64,000 nt of DNA from positions 129,503,501 to 129,567,500 of the forward strand of contig NC_091727.1 in NCBI RefSeq assembly GCF_042477335.2, read 5' to 3'. The translations under genes and the position numbers were made by a program. The stretch is from Ovis canadensis. Taxonomy: Eukaryota; Chordata; Mammalia; Artiodactyla; Bovidae. Numbering within the stretch: position 1 is the stretch's first letter; the number at the start of each line of letters is the position of its first letter. This document shows positions 10,410 through 23,208 of the stretch, piece by piece. Under the pieces are notes generated by a model, which was given only the letters and a program-made list of their open reading frames with translations, made no database searches and was not told the DNA's origin.

Positions 10410-10622
10410 AGTGCTAGTGAAAGTGAAAGTGTTAGTGGCTTAGTGAGTACAACTCTTTGCAACCCCATGGACTGGAGCCCACCAGCTCCTCTGTCCATGG
10501 GATTTCCCAGGCAAGAATACTGGAGTCAGTCGCCATTCCCTTCTCCAGGGGATCTTCCTGACCCAGGGACTGAACCTGCATGTCCTGCTTTGAAGATAGA
10601 TTCTTTATTCTCTGCGCCACCA
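10410..10622 (-). mobile_element. Bov-tA SINE
   Basis: Reverse copy beginning with the agtgaaagtgaaagtgttag head block and ending near ttctctgcgccaccac. Confidence 0.85.
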
Positions 10623-10743
10623 CAACCACAGTATACACCTCAAAGTTGCAGCCATCTCCTTTCCAATTCACACTCATTATCACTCTCACTGACATTACCT
10701 TTTCTGATCCTCTATCTTTTTAGGCTTTCCCAACCCTTGCTTG

Positions 10744-10955
10744 GGCTTTCTGGGTAGCTCAGCTGGTAAAGAATCTGCCTGCAATGCAGGAGACCTGGGT
10801 TCAGTCCCTGGGTTGGGAAGATCCCCTGGAGGAGGGCATGGCAAGCCACTCCAGTATTCCTCCCTGGAGAATTCCCATGGACAGAGGAGCCTGGTGGATT
10901 ACAGTTCATGGGGTCACAAAGAGTCAGACATGACTGAGCGACTAAGCACAAAACA
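10744..10955 (+). mobile_element. Bov-tA SINE
   Basis: Forward copy from gggctttctgggtagctcag to gactgagcgactaagcac. It is the first of two forward copies in 600 bases. Confidence 0.9.
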
Positions 10956-11149
10956 GCGGCGAGCCCTGCTTGCCTCAGATCCAGAGTCTGTTGCCACCTG
11001 CATTTGCCACCTACTTGTTTTTAGATAAAAGAACTGCCCACTGCTTATCTAGCATGACGTTAGGTACTGATGGGTTGCTTTCCAGGCCAGCCTTAAATGA
11101 ATGGCAGGGAAAATGGTGTGCTAAGGCAGAAATGTGTTGGTAAAGTTTT

Positions 11150-11349
11150 AACTGATGGCTTAGATGGTCAAGAATCCACCTGCAATGCAGGAGACCCAGG
11201 TTTGATACCTGCGTTGGGAAAATCCCCTGGAGAAGAAATGGCTGCCCACTCCAGTATTCTTGCCTGGAGAATTCCATGGGAAGAGGTGTCTGGCAGGCTA
11301 CAGTCCATGGGGTCCCACAGAATCGGACATGACTGGGCACTAACACTCT
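11150..11349 (+). mobile_element. Bov-tA SINE
   Basis: Forward copy with a degraded tRNA-like head (gatggcttagatggtcaaga) and an intact body up to gactgggcactaacactc. Confidence 0.85.
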
Positions 11350-12035
11350 AAAGTTTTAACAATCAGCTCTCTGAGGGAGGGGGAGGAGAGGAGGGCGATC
11401 CTTAATTTGTAGCATTTGCCTATTTCTATGTTGTAAACACACCCACTATGACCAATTTTAAGTTACCAAGGGGATGCAGAACAGAACACCATCATTTAAC
11501 ATTTCCACTCTACAAATACAACAGATGTGAATTACCTCAAGAGCACAGATGATGATGTGATAAAAATAATTAGGAAGTCATGTTCTACAATATTTATCTT
11601 TATTAAATTTTATTTAATTGCAGCTTTATATCATGGGGTTTTTTAAAAATGGCTTTAACAACTGACTTGAAAAATTCCTGAAAATGTAACCATCAACTTT
11701 CACCAGTATGAGCCAATTCTGGCACATCAGTGAAAGAACCCCGGAAGTCACTCCTTTTCATCATGCACATGTCTCCTTCCCACTTGTCTACCACAAAGGA
11801 CTGGAAACAAACCGTTTGCAATGTACTCCTTTGATCTGAACTCTGCCTTTAGTGTACTAAAATGAGCAAGACCAGGAATAAGGACACAAGTTCTAATCCC
11901 AGTCTTAACATGAATTGGCTGTGACCTTGACCTCTTTGGATTCCAAGCTCCTTATCCATAGAATAAGGGGCTTAGACAATTGGTGTTCTTAAATGACTCT
12001 TTCAGACACATTTGTGTGTGTGTGTGAGAGAGAGT
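11350..12035. other. No gene; probable MIR trace
   Basis: About 11870-11990 resembles a MIR SINE (ggctgtgaccttgacctctt, gaataaggggcttagacaat). A short (TG)n/(AG)n run lies at 12012-12034. No coding feature is supported. Confidence 0.45.
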
Positions 12036-12039
12036 GTTT

Positions 12040-13880
12040 ACAACTCTATTGAGGTGCAATTCATATACAATAAACTAGATATATTTTAAAGTATAATTTG
12101 ATGAGTTTTGTCTGAAATAATCACCACAAATAAGAGAAAGAGAACATCCATCACACCCAGCTGTTCTCTTGTGCACCTTTATGAATCCCTGCCTCTCAAC
12201 CATCACTAGGTACCAGTAATCTTTTGTCACTATAGAATACTTTGAATTTTCTATAATTTTATAAAAATGGAATCATACAGTATATATGTATTATGCTCTT
12301 TATTTTTTTTTCTGCTTACTTTGGATTAAATTTGATCTTCTTTTTCTAGTTGTTACAGAATCTGAGGTTATTGATTTAAGAGCTTTTCTAAAATAATGGT
12401 TCAGTGCTATAAACTTCCTTCTAAGTACTGCATTAGCTATATCCCACAAATTTGTATGTCTGTTTTCACTTTCATTCTTTTTAAAACACTAACTTCCCTT
12501 GAGACTCACTCTTGAGCCATGGATTATTTACAAGTGTGTAAATTTTTCCAAATATTTGGAAGATTTTCCATACATCTTGCTTTACTGATTTTTAATTTAA
12601 CTCCATTGTGGTCAGAGAATACATTTTATATGACTTAAATCCTTTAATATTGAGAGTTGTTATATGCTCCAGATATGGTAAATATTCAATGTGCATTTAG
12701 AAAGAATGTTTTCTATTGCTGTTGGGTTGAGTGTTGTACAGGTGTCAATTAAGTCAAATATATCGCTATTCAAATTTTCTATTTTCTTTTTAGTCTATTC
12801 ATTATTGATAATGGCACCCCACTCCAGTACTCTTGCCTGGAAAATCCCATGGACGGAGGAGCCTGGTAGGCTGCAGTCCATGGGGTTGCTAAGAGTCGGA
12901 CACAGCTGAGCAACTTCACTTTCACTTTTCACTTTGATGCATTGGAGAAGGAAATGGCAAACCACTCCAGTGTTCTTGCCTGGAGAATCCCAGGGATGGG
13001 GGAGCCTGGTGGGCTGCCATCTATGGGGTTGCACAGAGTCGGAAATGACTGAAGTGACTCAGCAGCATTATTCATAAAATTATGGATTTGTCTCTCCTTA
13101 TTAAGTCAGTTTTTCTTCATGTATTTTGAATTTGTTATTAAAATGCACATATATTTAGGGTTATTATGTTCTTATGATCAATTAGCCACTTTATTATGAA
13201 ATAGCCCTCTTTATCTCTTTACATTCTTTCCTTTGCAATCTTTCTCTGATAATGTCATTCTAGCTTTTTAAAAATTAGAATTAACATAGTGTATCTTACT
13301 CTAGCTTGTATGTTTAACCTATTTGTGTTTTTATATTTAAAGTGGACTATCTATGAGCAGCATATGTCTGAGTCTTTTTTTCCATTCTACCAGTCTCAGC
13401 CTTTAAATTGGGTTGCTATAAAACCAGACTTTAATATGACTCCTGATACAGTTCTGTTCAAAACTGCCATCTTGCTACTTTTTATTTGTCCCAACTCTGC
13501 CAGTTATCCAATGTGTAGAAATGGTTGTTTCCCATAATTTGCCCACTTTTGGAGTTGTTCATGTGAGAGAGCAAATCCATTCATTGTTACTTCATTATTG
13601 CTGGAAGTCAAAGTCCTCTATGTTATGTTTTTCATACTGATTTGTTATTTATATTTGGGTATTTGTTATTATATATGGATATTAATCTTATCTTTGTATG
13701 TGTGCCAAATATGTTCCTCCAGTTTATCAATATTCTTTTAACTCTCTTTATGGTGATTTTTCCATGAAGCAATTTTTAATTTTGATATTATCAAATATTT
13801 ATCTTCCTTTGGGTTTTTATGTCATGTTTATAGATGCCCTATATTATCTTCTAAATTGTCACAGTTTAAAAGGAGAAAAA
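12040..13880 (-). mobile_element. Old antisense L1, interrupted by a SINE
   Basis: Read in reverse this is diverged L1 ORF2/3' sequence (ctccattgtggtcagagaat, aatttttccaaatatttgga, attatgaaatagccctcttt). A Bov-A2 copy splits it at about 12811-13072. Open frames are short, so it is long dead. Confidence 0.72.
12811..13072 (+). mobile_element. Bov-A2 (dimeric) SINE
   Basis: Two Bov-A monomers in tandem (tccagtactcttgcctggaa and tccagtgttcttgcctggag), separated by the cactttcacttttcactttg linker, and inserted in the antisense L1. Confidence 0.88.
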
Positions 13881-14705
13881 TAACTTCTCAGTATGAATGA
13901 GTTTTATTTTTAACACCAAGTTTATTAATTATAAAAGTAATACATGCACATAGTAAAAATCTAGTAAAACAGACTACTAAAGATGAAAACGAAAAGTTCC
14001 TTTCCTATTCTCCCAATGCCCCTGCTTGCCAACTTCCTCTTGCCAGAAGTAACTCTTTTTAGAAATTTCTCATATATATCCTTCCTTACACATTCTGGAC
14101 ACATACATACATACGTATATCTATCCTTTTTGTACACAAACAGGATACACACGTTAGTGCATGTGCACACACACACAGGATTGTGCAAATTTTTCATTTA
14201 ACATTATATTTTTGAGTTCGTAATGTGACTGAGATTTATCAGATATTCGCCAGACTGACAGCGGGACCAGCGCAATCACAGAACATGGTAGGGAAGGCGC
14301 ACGGTAAAAGGCAGATTCATCTCTGCAAACCCAACACTCAGCAAAAAACGCCTGACACATAATAAATCCTCAATAAATGTGTTAAACAACCGAAAGGAAA
14401 GAAGAACTTGAGAAAACTGGAAACAAATTACTATCTTGACCATTCTCAGGCCAGACTGGGTCTCGTAACTGAGAGTTACCACCTCCAAGGGCAGCAGGGA
14501 ACAGTACCCAATGACAGATGAGAACACGGAGTGGCTAGACCTCTTGTCTGCAATCACTTTCCACTGTGTGTCTCTCTCCCCACTAGATTTACCACCTTCA
14601 GCACACACATTTAGTTCGAACGCACAGTTCACACTAACTACACAGCAAGAAAATCTGGGAGCTCAAAGACTACACATGTCAGCTATATTACAGGTACAGG
14701 CTCAT
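13881..14705. other. No gene recognised
   Basis: Old repeat-like AT-rich DNA near 13900-14200 with a short (CA) run at 14166-14177. Overlapping short frames on both strands share no family resemblance. Confidence 0.4.
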
Positions 14706-14709
14706 ACAA

Positions 14710-14885
14710 ACAGCTACCATTAATCAGTACCTACTGTGGGGTAGGTACTAGGCTGGAAACAACAGCGCTGCAAGGTTAATGTCAATCTACTCCCATTTTA
14801 TAGATTAGAAAGCTTAAGGCTCCAAGAATCCCAGTGACTTATTCAGGGTCACACAGCTAGCAAGCAGCCTCCAGAGACAGCTCTA
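14710..14885. repeat. Probable MIR SINE
   Basis: Contains the MIR-like blocks ctactgtggggtaggtacta, ccattttatagattagaaag and cagggtcacacagctagcaa. Confidence 0.6.
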
Positions 14886-16650
14886 CACCTTAATCAGGTA
14901 AGCCTACTTTTCTGTCAGTCTCACAGACTCTGTGATATTTTCCTTGCCTGGCATTCCCTTTCTCCATTTGTCTCATCTGGTGTTTTGTGGAAGCCAGGCA
15001 GAGATAGAAACATGTGGTTGTGGATCCATCCTAGGCTATGGAATATGTTGTGAAGGATGAGAGGTGTCAGTCGTAAGCAACCATGAAGAAGGACACACAT
15101 GTGGGGTAGGTCTTGAAAGTTCAGAAGGAGGATGGAAACTGGGTACTGGAGAACACCTTCAGAAGCCTAAGATATGAATATCATGGCAGCGCAAGAAACT
15201 CTAACACAAATATTCTCCTCTTCCTAAGTGCTTTTGGTGAGCTACTCATGAACATGGCCCTTTTGTCTGCAGTCTCACAGCTGCCGGTCAGTATAATCCT
15301 TTCATTCTCAAGGCCCACATTAAGTCTTACCACCATGAAGCCTTTCCCTATTAATCCACTCATTCCTCTTACTTTCTTTTGTGAATTACAGTTTTACTTA
15401 AAATCAGCACCATAATATATAACATGTGTGTGTTTGTACACCCTCTTGTCCTTGAATCATTTCAGGTATTTTGTCTCTTTCGGTGGACTCCTTCATGGTT
15501 TTTTTTTTTTTTTTCTATTGTTTCCCTGTCTGGTGTAAGTTTTGGGAATCCTGGTTGAAGGCTAGTCCCAACTCTCCCACTAATGAGCTGTGTGACTTGG
15601 AGCTCATCACACCCTCTCTGAGCCTTATTTTCCCACCTGAGGTTTTTGTAAAAACAGTAAATATTGTAACACAATATACTGATGTAAGGAATTATTGCTG
15701 AAGAGATTTCAACTAAGGTGCTTCCTTTCATCTGTTACATTCTATTTAGTGGATGGTTCTACATAAGGAATAGCAATCACTACTGCTTGTTTCACACTAG
15801 CATCCTCAGCAAAGGTTCCAAGCAAGAATACTGCACACCTGTTACAGATGGTGCCAGAGAGAGAGGAGGTCTCTATGCAGCTGATTCAGGGACTCTCCTT
15901 GGAAACTACCAGGTGATTCCAGGCTTGCTCACGTTTAAAGCTCCTATTTTTCTGAATGTTTCTTCGTGTAAATGATCTGTGTCAACGCTATGAAAAACAA
16001 AAAGAATCTTGTGTCAAGTCAAGCCGACAGACGCCTTTAGTACCTTTCTTAGTCTTTTAAGGATAAGATTCCCACTCACACTTGTGGCACATCACCACTC
16101 AGTCACTTCGCCCACCCTGGTATCTGCCTCCTCCCTTAGTCTTAACTCCTTTTCTTAGACTGAGAAAAGAAAATTCTTAACTTCCTCCTGAACTCGCACT
16201 TCTATCCCTCGCTTGCCTTTGCTGAAGGTCCTGTATCTATAACCTCTCTATGAGCTCTTTTCTCTCAGCCTACAAACTGGCCTATCCTTTAAAAAAAAAA
16301 AAAGAGACAAAAAGGAGAACTACTCCACCCTCCGCCAGCAGCTATGACCCGACATTTCCTCTCCTACTCACAAAAATCTTGAGAAACCAGTCTCCACTCC
16401 TTCTCTACTTCCTTATCTCCCATCTTCTCAAGGCACTGCAAGCTGATTTCCAACCCCATCACAGCACTAAAATAGCCCTTAACAAGGTCATCTATGGCCT
16501 CTTAATTGCTAAATCCAAAGGACACTTTTCAGTACTCATCATTTTGCATTTGATACTGCTGAGCAATTCTTCCTTGAAACTCACTTTTACCAAAGCTTCC
16601 AGGACACCTTTCTCTCTTGGTTTTCTCTATGGGTTTTCCTTTCCAAGTGG
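14886..16650. other. Gene-poor; faint CR1/L2-type LINE resemblance near 16.45-16.63 kb
   Basis: No exon is supported. The plus-strand stretch coding SKGHFSVLII with neighbouring frames is reminiscent of the reverse-transcriptase motif of CR1/L2 LINEs, but the match is too weak for a call. An A-run lies at 16291-16303. Confidence 0.3.
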
Positions 16651-16702
16651 TGGTTGCTTAGTCACTAAGTCATGTCCGACTCTTTCGACCCCATGGACTG
16701 AG
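16651..16702 (-). mobile_element. Bov SINE end fragment
   Basis: Only the last 50 bases of the SINE body (gcttagtcactaagtcatgt, ccatggactg) are present. Confidence 0.65.
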
Positions 16703-18127
16703 TGTTTCCTTTCCATACTCACCTCTTAGAAGTTGGTACTGTCCAGGGCTAATTCCCCAGGGATGTTTCTCAGCAGTGCTTCTCTTCTCAATGTCTCTAG
16801 AGGAATCTCATCCACTGATATGGCTTCAGCTGTCACCTCCAGGGAACAATCCTATACCCAACTGCCTACCTACTAGAAAACTCCCCACGATATCCTACAG
16901 GTAATTCAAACTCCACAGGTGTATCCCCGATCAAAACCTACTGACTGTAAAAGAAGGTATAAACTCTTTCAAGTGTGTAGTGAGTTACAGATTTTAGTTT
17001 TTAATGGATAGAAGCTAATTTTTATCTAGCAAAGGCAAATGAGTAGCTCTGCTAGTTATGCAATTGTAGGGTAAGTAAACATTTAATGCCATGAAGTATA
17101 ACAAGATGTTTAGAATTTTTTGAATGACTTAGCAAAAGCTGTCTTACCTCCTGACATGTACAACTCACTGCTGGAGGAGAAGTAGGCCAATATGCTTAGG
17201 AATCCTGGAGGTCTCCTGAGACTAATGAGACCACCTACTCCGAACCCCTTCTTTCCAAATTTAGAATTAAGAACATGTGTCAGGGTGATTTGGGGGGCCT
17301 TTATCCAAGGCCCAGTGCCTAGGAAAGGCACCAAGACACCAAAAATAAAATATCTTGAAGAAAGAAGAGGGCGTAAGTGAGGCTCCTGCCTCAACTCATG
17401 GGCTTACATTTTTGCTAGCAAGGACTGGCTTCACACATACATACCTGTGGCTGATGCAAGGAGCTCTTCTAGACCCAGACCTTCTGACACATATGGTATT
17501 TTAGAGAACAATGACTGCACATTTGGGTGAAGACTAAAATATATGTAAGCTAGGAGTCCAGATATATAACATTGCAGGGCTGGGAGGGATCCACATCAGT
17601 CAGAGCATCACTGTCCAGTCACCAAGCTTCTGTGGGATTGGGAAGATCAGTCCTCAAGATGAGCGCCATGTGGCAGTAAGAAAGAGAACCAGAAGTGGAC
17701 TGATTTTCCAACCAGCTTTGGGAGCAAAAGTGGCTCCATTTTCAGGACCAGTTTTGGAAAGGTGAGGGAAGGCCCTTAAATGTACTACACTCAGATATGT
17801 GAGAAAGAAGAGTGACAGCTGAATCTGTACTCAGAATCCTGTAAACACATCTTACTAATCACACATGGAATACAAAGCCTTGCTTATACCCTCAGTTTCA
17901 TTTCTTGACACATTCTGCTTTGCACTTTATGTTCCCATAATAGCAAACTTCCTAGACATTTCCCACCTGTATTCCTATCAAGTACTATAAAATATGTTGT
18001 TTATTCTCCGCCTTTGCTCATGCTAGCTCCTGAGTATAGACTTACCCTTCTCCAAAGTTACCCCCATTTCCCTGGCTATAGTCCTGAGCCTCCTGAGCTG
18101 GGTGAGTTGTCCCCCACCACGGTTCCC
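16703..18127. other. No gene recognised
   Basis: No clear repeat or exon. Two complementary short frames at 17110-17394 and 17192-17380 are shadows of each other without recognisable domains. Confidence 0.4.
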
Positions 18128-19015
18128 TTCAGTTCAGTTCAGTTCAGTCGCTCAGTCGTGTCCGACTCTTTGCGACCCCATGAATCGCAGCATGCCAGGC
18201 CTCCCTGTCCATCACCATCTCCCGGAGTTCACCCAGATCCACGTCCATCGAGTCTGTGATGCCATCCAGCCATCTCATCCTGGGTTGTCCCCTTCTCCTC
18301 CTGCCCCCAATCTCTCCCAGCATCACAGTCTTTTCCAATGAGTCAACTCTTCGCATGAGGTGGCCAAAGTACTGGAGCTTCAGCTTTAGCATCATTCCTT
18401 CCAAAGAAATTCCAGGGCTGATCTCCTTCAGAACGGACTGGTTGGATCTCCTTGCAGTCCAAGGGACTCTCAAGAGTCTTCTCCAACACCACAATTCAAA
18501 AGCATCAATTCTTCGGCACTCAGCCTTCTTCACAGTCCAACTCTCACATCCATACATGACCACAGGAAAACCCATAGCCTTGACTAGACGGACCTTAGTG
18601 GGCAAAGTAATGTCTCTGCTTTTGCATATGCTATCTAGGTTGGTCATAACTTCTCTTCTAAGGAGTAAGCATCTTTTAATTTCATGGCTGCAGTCACCAT
18701 CTGCAGTGATTTTGGAGCCCCCCCAAAATAAAGTCTGACACTGTTTCTACTGTTTCCCGGTCTATTTCCCATGAAGTGATGGGACCAGATGCCATGATCT
18801 CCGTTTTCTGAATGTTGAGCTTTAAACCAACTTTTTCACTCTCCTCTTTCACTTGCATCAAGAGGCTTTTTAGCTCCTCTTCACTTTCTGCCATAAGGGT
18901 GGTGTCATCTGCATATCTGAGGTTATTGATATTTCTCCCGGCAATCTTGATTCCAGCTTGTGTTTCTTCCAGTCCAGCATTTCTCATGATGTACTCTGCA
19001 TAGAAGTTAAATAAG
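18128..19015 (-). mobile_element. 5'-truncated BovB
   Basis: The tail (ttcagttcagttcagttcag) is at the low-coordinate end. The copy reaches back to the YAEYIMRNAG region of the reverse transcriptase. Readable pieces are RYADDTTLMAESEEELKSLL with the YADD catalytic motif, [40 protein letters not shown] and [19 protein letters not shown]. Two long frames joined by one frameshift mark it as fairly young. Confidence 0.9.
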
Positions 19016-20933
19016 ATCTTGTAATTACCCTATTGCATTCATCACTTCATGTGTCTGTCTCTACCACTAAGTCTACGGTCCCAGAAGAGTACAAATCGAG
19101 TCTCAAGTTATTCATTCTTGTCTCCTAGCACCTGGCACATTTGCCTAGCACATAGTAGATATTCAGCAAATGCTTGCAGAATGAGTGAAGGTAAGCATGG
19201 TAACTCTGAGGCCACAACCTCTTTTTTTCCCCTCGATCTTCTGAATGTCTAGACACCTAGTCTATATTGAACACATCATTAACTGTTTCCTTGCCTTGCC
19301 CTCAGATGCTCAAAATTAATAACTGGCTTCCTGTATGTTTTTACTAAATGCAAAGGACTGAGCTAAAAATGTTTACAGGGGAAAATACAATGAGAAATAA
19401 ATTCAGACCTCACACTCAAGCAGTTCTTAGAAAGCAAACTGCTTCATTCAGCTTTTACCATTTCCAGACAGGACTCCCCTTTAAAGAGGCTCTCCTGGAC
19501 TTATCCCCTATCTAGCCTACCACATTAAATGATCAAGTTTTCCTCTCACCTTACTTGGGTAAGTATATATTTCTACTGATTTCAGTGTTGTCTGTCTATA
19601 TACACTCTAATGTTTAAAATTTGAGGTCAGTGTATGGTGTCTATTCTGTGAACGTGTATCCTTTCTTTTGTATTTTGAGCTATTACTGCACACTGCTATC
19701 AACTTATAATAGATTGACAAGTTATAAGGGTTTGAAGGTTGGCCTGAAAACACAGTGGAAGTAGATTGGTTAAGACAAAGGGTGAGAGAGACAGGAAACA
19801 GTGCAATAATCTACAATTAAAAAAATAAATAATAGCATGTACCATCTCAAAATAATTTATCCATGATATCATTTAGGACCTTTGCTGAAGCTTACATACT
19901 ATAGAGTGCTACCACATTAAATTACTTTAAAGAAACATTAAGATTGATTGTTGAGTTTATTTCAAATTGCTGACAATATAGACTCCAGTCACCTTTTTTT
20001 CAGAGAAAGACATCATGGAGGTCCCTAAACCCCTCAGGTTTATTATGTTGTGAATAAATACTCTGGAGTCAAATAGACTTCACTTTGCTAGTAGAGAACT
20101 AGCTTCTGTTTCAGCCAAACTTGCAATCAGGGTTTTATGCTGTTTTCATTTATGTTTCAATCCATCAAATTGGCTTTGGAATGTGGAATTTTTGCACTCA
20201 GCCGTTATTTTCCATTATGTGTTCCAGTTCTGAATGACAGAAATAAATGGCCATTTGGCCACTGGTTAGCTGCCAAAAGAGAATAGCTATATCCTAATTA
20301 AGAATTACTTTGTGTGTTATGCCAGCCTGCTGAGCTGGCAGATGGACACTGACCTGAAAGGGTGATGACCTCCACTTTCTATAATTATAATTCTGTAATA
20401 GCTTCATATCCCTGCATCTTAAAGGCTCTCAACATGTAAACCACAAGCCCTCTATCAGGTATTAGAAGAAGGGAAAGGGTCTAATATTTATGGAGTACCT
20501 CCTATGTGCCAGGGTTGCACATTCATAATTAATGTCTTGCTTCATCCAATCTCCATGCTAACACCAGGTAGTCAGGTACTACTCATGTTGGCCCCATTTT
20601 ATAGATAAGGATGCTAAAGCTCAGGAAGGTAAAGTAATAATGGTCACATAGCTAGTAGATGCCAGATCTAGTACATAAGCCAGACCTAGCAGAATGTGGA
20701 TTTGCTGCTCTTTTTCCTACACTCTGTTTCTTTTCTTAGCAATGACATCTAGGACTATCTGTTCTTTACCTCTCTCCTTGCCTGTGTCCAGGGAAAAGGC
20801 CTATTTCACTTACCTCGATATTTTGCCTAGGCATGGTCTGTCCTTAGTTCTTTTCTCACTGCAACGGCTATGACCAAACCAGAACGCCTGTCCTGACCCC
20901 CTCTCTCCCACTTCCCCCACCACTATAACTTAC
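19016..20933. other. Gene-poor; probable MIRs
   Basis: MIR/L2-like blocks lie near 19120-19190 (ggcacatttgcctagcacat) and 20480-20660 (tatttatggagtacctccta, gttggccccattttatagat, ggtcacatagctagtag). A terminal NLRP exon would be expected downstream (lower coordinates) of the LRR exon ending at 20934, but I could not find one here. Confidence 0.45.
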
Positions 20934-21104
20934 TCGAATGTTTGTAGTTTACATATGGGATGAAGCAGTGCATCACACAGCATTTGAACTCCAAAACCTT
21001 TAAGGTGATTTCCACTGAAGTCTAGCAATGTTAGGTTCTCATTTCTGCTGAGGACAGAGGTGAGGGCTCCACAGCATGCACCTGTGAAATGGCATTCTGC
21101 TAGC
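20934..21104 (-). pseudogene. NLRP LRR exon (171 bases, open)
   Basis: The acceptor ccatag and donor gtaagt bound exactly 171 bases. The translation is an intact LRR unit: LAECHFTGACCGALTSVLSR, NENLTLLDFSGNHLKGFG, VQMLCDALLHPICKLQTF. It ends in a splice donor, so at least one more exon was once downstream. Confidence 0.85.
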
Positions 21105-21222
21105 CTATGGGGAATTGGGGATTCAAGAAAGAAATCTGTTTACCCCAAGTTTCATAATGACCTTCCATTTCATACACAGCTGGAACAAGAGCCCAGCGAA
21201 CAAGGAGTCTCTGTGAACTTAC

Positions 21223-21393
21223 CACAACGTCTGTAGCTTGCAGGAGGGGTGTTTCAGCCCTTCACAGAGCAGCTGCATGCTTTCATCCCCTAAGGCACTG
21301 GCACTGAGTTCAAGGACTCTCAGGTGTCCACTGGTGTACAGTGAATTGCATGAATGCTGACAACACTCTCCAGTTAGGTGACAAGTCCACAGT
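21223..21393 (-). pseudogene. NLRP LRR exon (171 bases, open)
   Basis: The acceptor tggcag and donor gtaagt bound exactly 171 bases. The translation reads LWTCHLTGECCQHSCNSLYT, SGHLRVLELSASALGDES, MQLLCEGLKHPSCKLQTL. The consensus asparagine of the LRR (xLxxN) is replaced by serine (ELSASAL), a mild deviation. No stop. Confidence 0.88.
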
Positions 21394-21694
21394 CTGCCAG
21401 GAAGTAAGATAGATAAGGCTGGCATAATTTCATCAGGATTGGGTTACTTTAGATATTGGGTTTACCCGCTAGAAAAATACATTAGAAAATCAGTTTGTCA
21501 CGTAAAAAAAAAAAATCCGTTGGGCCAGGGCCAAGCAGAGATTGTGGAGAGAGGAAGATTTATTCCCCCTAAATTATCGAGTCATCATGTTTCGTTGGAG
21601 ATTGTATCACCAGGCCAGAAAAAAAATCATTTAATTTGGGGAGCTGCTCAAACATCAAGGAACTCTGCCTGTGTCCCTTGTCCACAATACTTAC

Positions 21695-21865
21695 ACCAGA
21701 TCCTTTAACTGACAGTCAGGCTGTTTTAATCCTTCACACAGCAATTTCAGTCCCAAATCTTCAATTTTGTTATTAATTAGAAGCAGCCTTGTCAGGCTCC
21801 AGGTAGAGCTTAGGACTTGGGTGAGGGACTCACAACAAAGTGGAGAGAGGGAACATTCAGAAAGC
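21695..21865 (-). pseudogene. NLRP LRR exon (171 bases, open)
   Basis: The acceptor ctgcag and donor gtaagt bound exactly 171 bases. The translation reads LSECSLSPLCCESLTQVLSS, TWSLTRLLLINNKIEDLG, LKLLCEGLKQPDCQLKDL. It is a complete LRR unit without stop or frameshift. Confidence 0.88.
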
Positions 21866-21968
21866 CTGCAGGTATGGGGACGCCAACGTTGCTGTTACCC
21901 ATGGCAGGAGTCCTGCTGAACCTCAAATGCAATGCCCATGAGAAGGACAAGGATGAGCAGACACTTAC

Positions 21969-22138
21969 ACAAGATTCTTGGTTATACCATTCACATGACA
22001 CAGACCTTCACAGAGATGCTGTACTCCTGTGTCCTCAGGGAATTAGCAAACACAAACAGCTCTTTTAAAGTCTGACTCACTTGCAAGAAAGAAAAGAGAT
22101 AGACACAGCTTCCATCTGTCAGGTAACATGTGTTCAAG
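21969..22138 (-). pseudogene. NLRP LRR exon with one-base deletion (170 bases)
   Basis: The acceptor gggtag and donor gtaagt bound 170 bases, one short of the 171-base norm. The first half reads LNTCYLTDGSCVYLFSFLQV, SQTLKELFVFANSL. The second half is in another frame, DTGVQHLCEGLCHVNGITKN. The frameshift therefore falls at the junction of the two LRR halves, near 22040. Confidence 0.83.
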
Positions 22139-22611
22139 CTACCCAGAGACAAAAAAGAAAAATCAGCCACTGCTGTCATTGAACTTCCTGGGAATGTTTT
22201 CCCAGCCTTCTCATTTAGCTAAGTCCTAGTTATCCTTCAAGTTCTAGCTCCTGGCCCACCACCTACACAGTGTCCTCCTGAGGGCTCCAGCCCACAGTGA
22301 CCTTCTCTCTTTCCCTGGGCTCATCTGACATTTCTGAATGATTCTACAGCGTTAGGCACTTGATTACACATTCAACTGTGTTGCTCTTTGTTTCATATCT
22401 ATGTGTCTTTAAGGGCAGTCTTGTCACTTGCTATCCTCTTGATAAATCCATTCACGTCTAGCCCAGTGTTGGACACATAGTAGTATTCTTTATAGAGTTA
22501 ATGTTTAATTAGCATCACTCCTGTAAACACACAGGATGGTTGTATACTGGAGAGAGCATGGGATATGGATAAGATAGATTCTGGAGTCACATCTTGACTA
22601 TACCACTTTTG
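22139..22611. other. Intron, no recognised element
   Basis: Intron of the NLRP pseudogene. No repeat could be named with confidence before the L1 3' end at 22612. Confidence 0.4.
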
Positions 22612-22918
22612 TACAGAACAGTCTTTTGGACTCTGTGGGAGAGGGCAAGGGTGGGATGATTTGGGAGAATGGCATTGAAACATGTATAATATTGTATATG
22701 AAACGAATCACCAGTCCAGGTTCAATGCATGATACAGGATGTTTGGGGCTGGTGCACTGGGATGACCCAGAGGGGTGGAATGGGGAGGGAGGTGGGAGGG
22801 AGGTTCAGGATGGGGAACACGTGTACCCCTGTGGCGGATTCATGTTGATGTATGGCAAAACCAATATAATACTGTGAGGTAATTAGCCTCCAATTAAAAT
22901 AAATAAATTTATATTTTA
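22612..22918 (+). mobile_element. L1 3' UTR, 5'-truncated
   Basis: Ruminant L1 3' end from gtacagaacagtcttttgga through gatgacccagaggggtggaa to the AATAAATAAATTT tail. It is the same family as the copies at 183-362 and 1640-1986, and lies in an NLRP intron. Confidence 0.88.
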
Positions 22919-23208
22919 AAATATTTATTTATTTATTTTTGGCTGTGCTGGGTCTTTGTTGCTGCATGAGGGCTTTCTCTAGTTGCAGACAGTAGGGGGA
23001 TACTCTCTAGTTGCAGTGCACGGGCTTCTCATTGTAGTAACTTCTCTTGTTGTGGAGCATGGGCTCTAGAGCACTCGGGTTTCAGTAGCTGTGGCACACA
23101 GGCTTAGTTTCCCACTGTATGTGGGATCTTCCTGGACCAGGGATAGAACCTGTGTCCCTGCATTGCAAGGCGGATTCTTAACCACTGGACCAACCAAGGA
23201 AGTCCCTG
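22919..23208 (-). mobile_element. CHR-type SINE, near complete
   Basis: A long copy with ggctgtgctgggtctttgtt, ggagcatgggctctagagca, tgtgggatcttcctggacca and cttaaccactggaccaacca blocks, typical of full CHR SINEs in reverse orientation. Confidence 0.82.

Noticed and set aside
13961-14201. Pair of overlapping small genes on opposite strands
   Set aside because: The two frames are shadows of one AT-rich segment with a CA run and show no family resemblance.
16250-16729. 159-residue protein gene
   Set aside because: No domain, starts in simple sequence, and runs into a SINE fragment; at most it reflects an old LINE.
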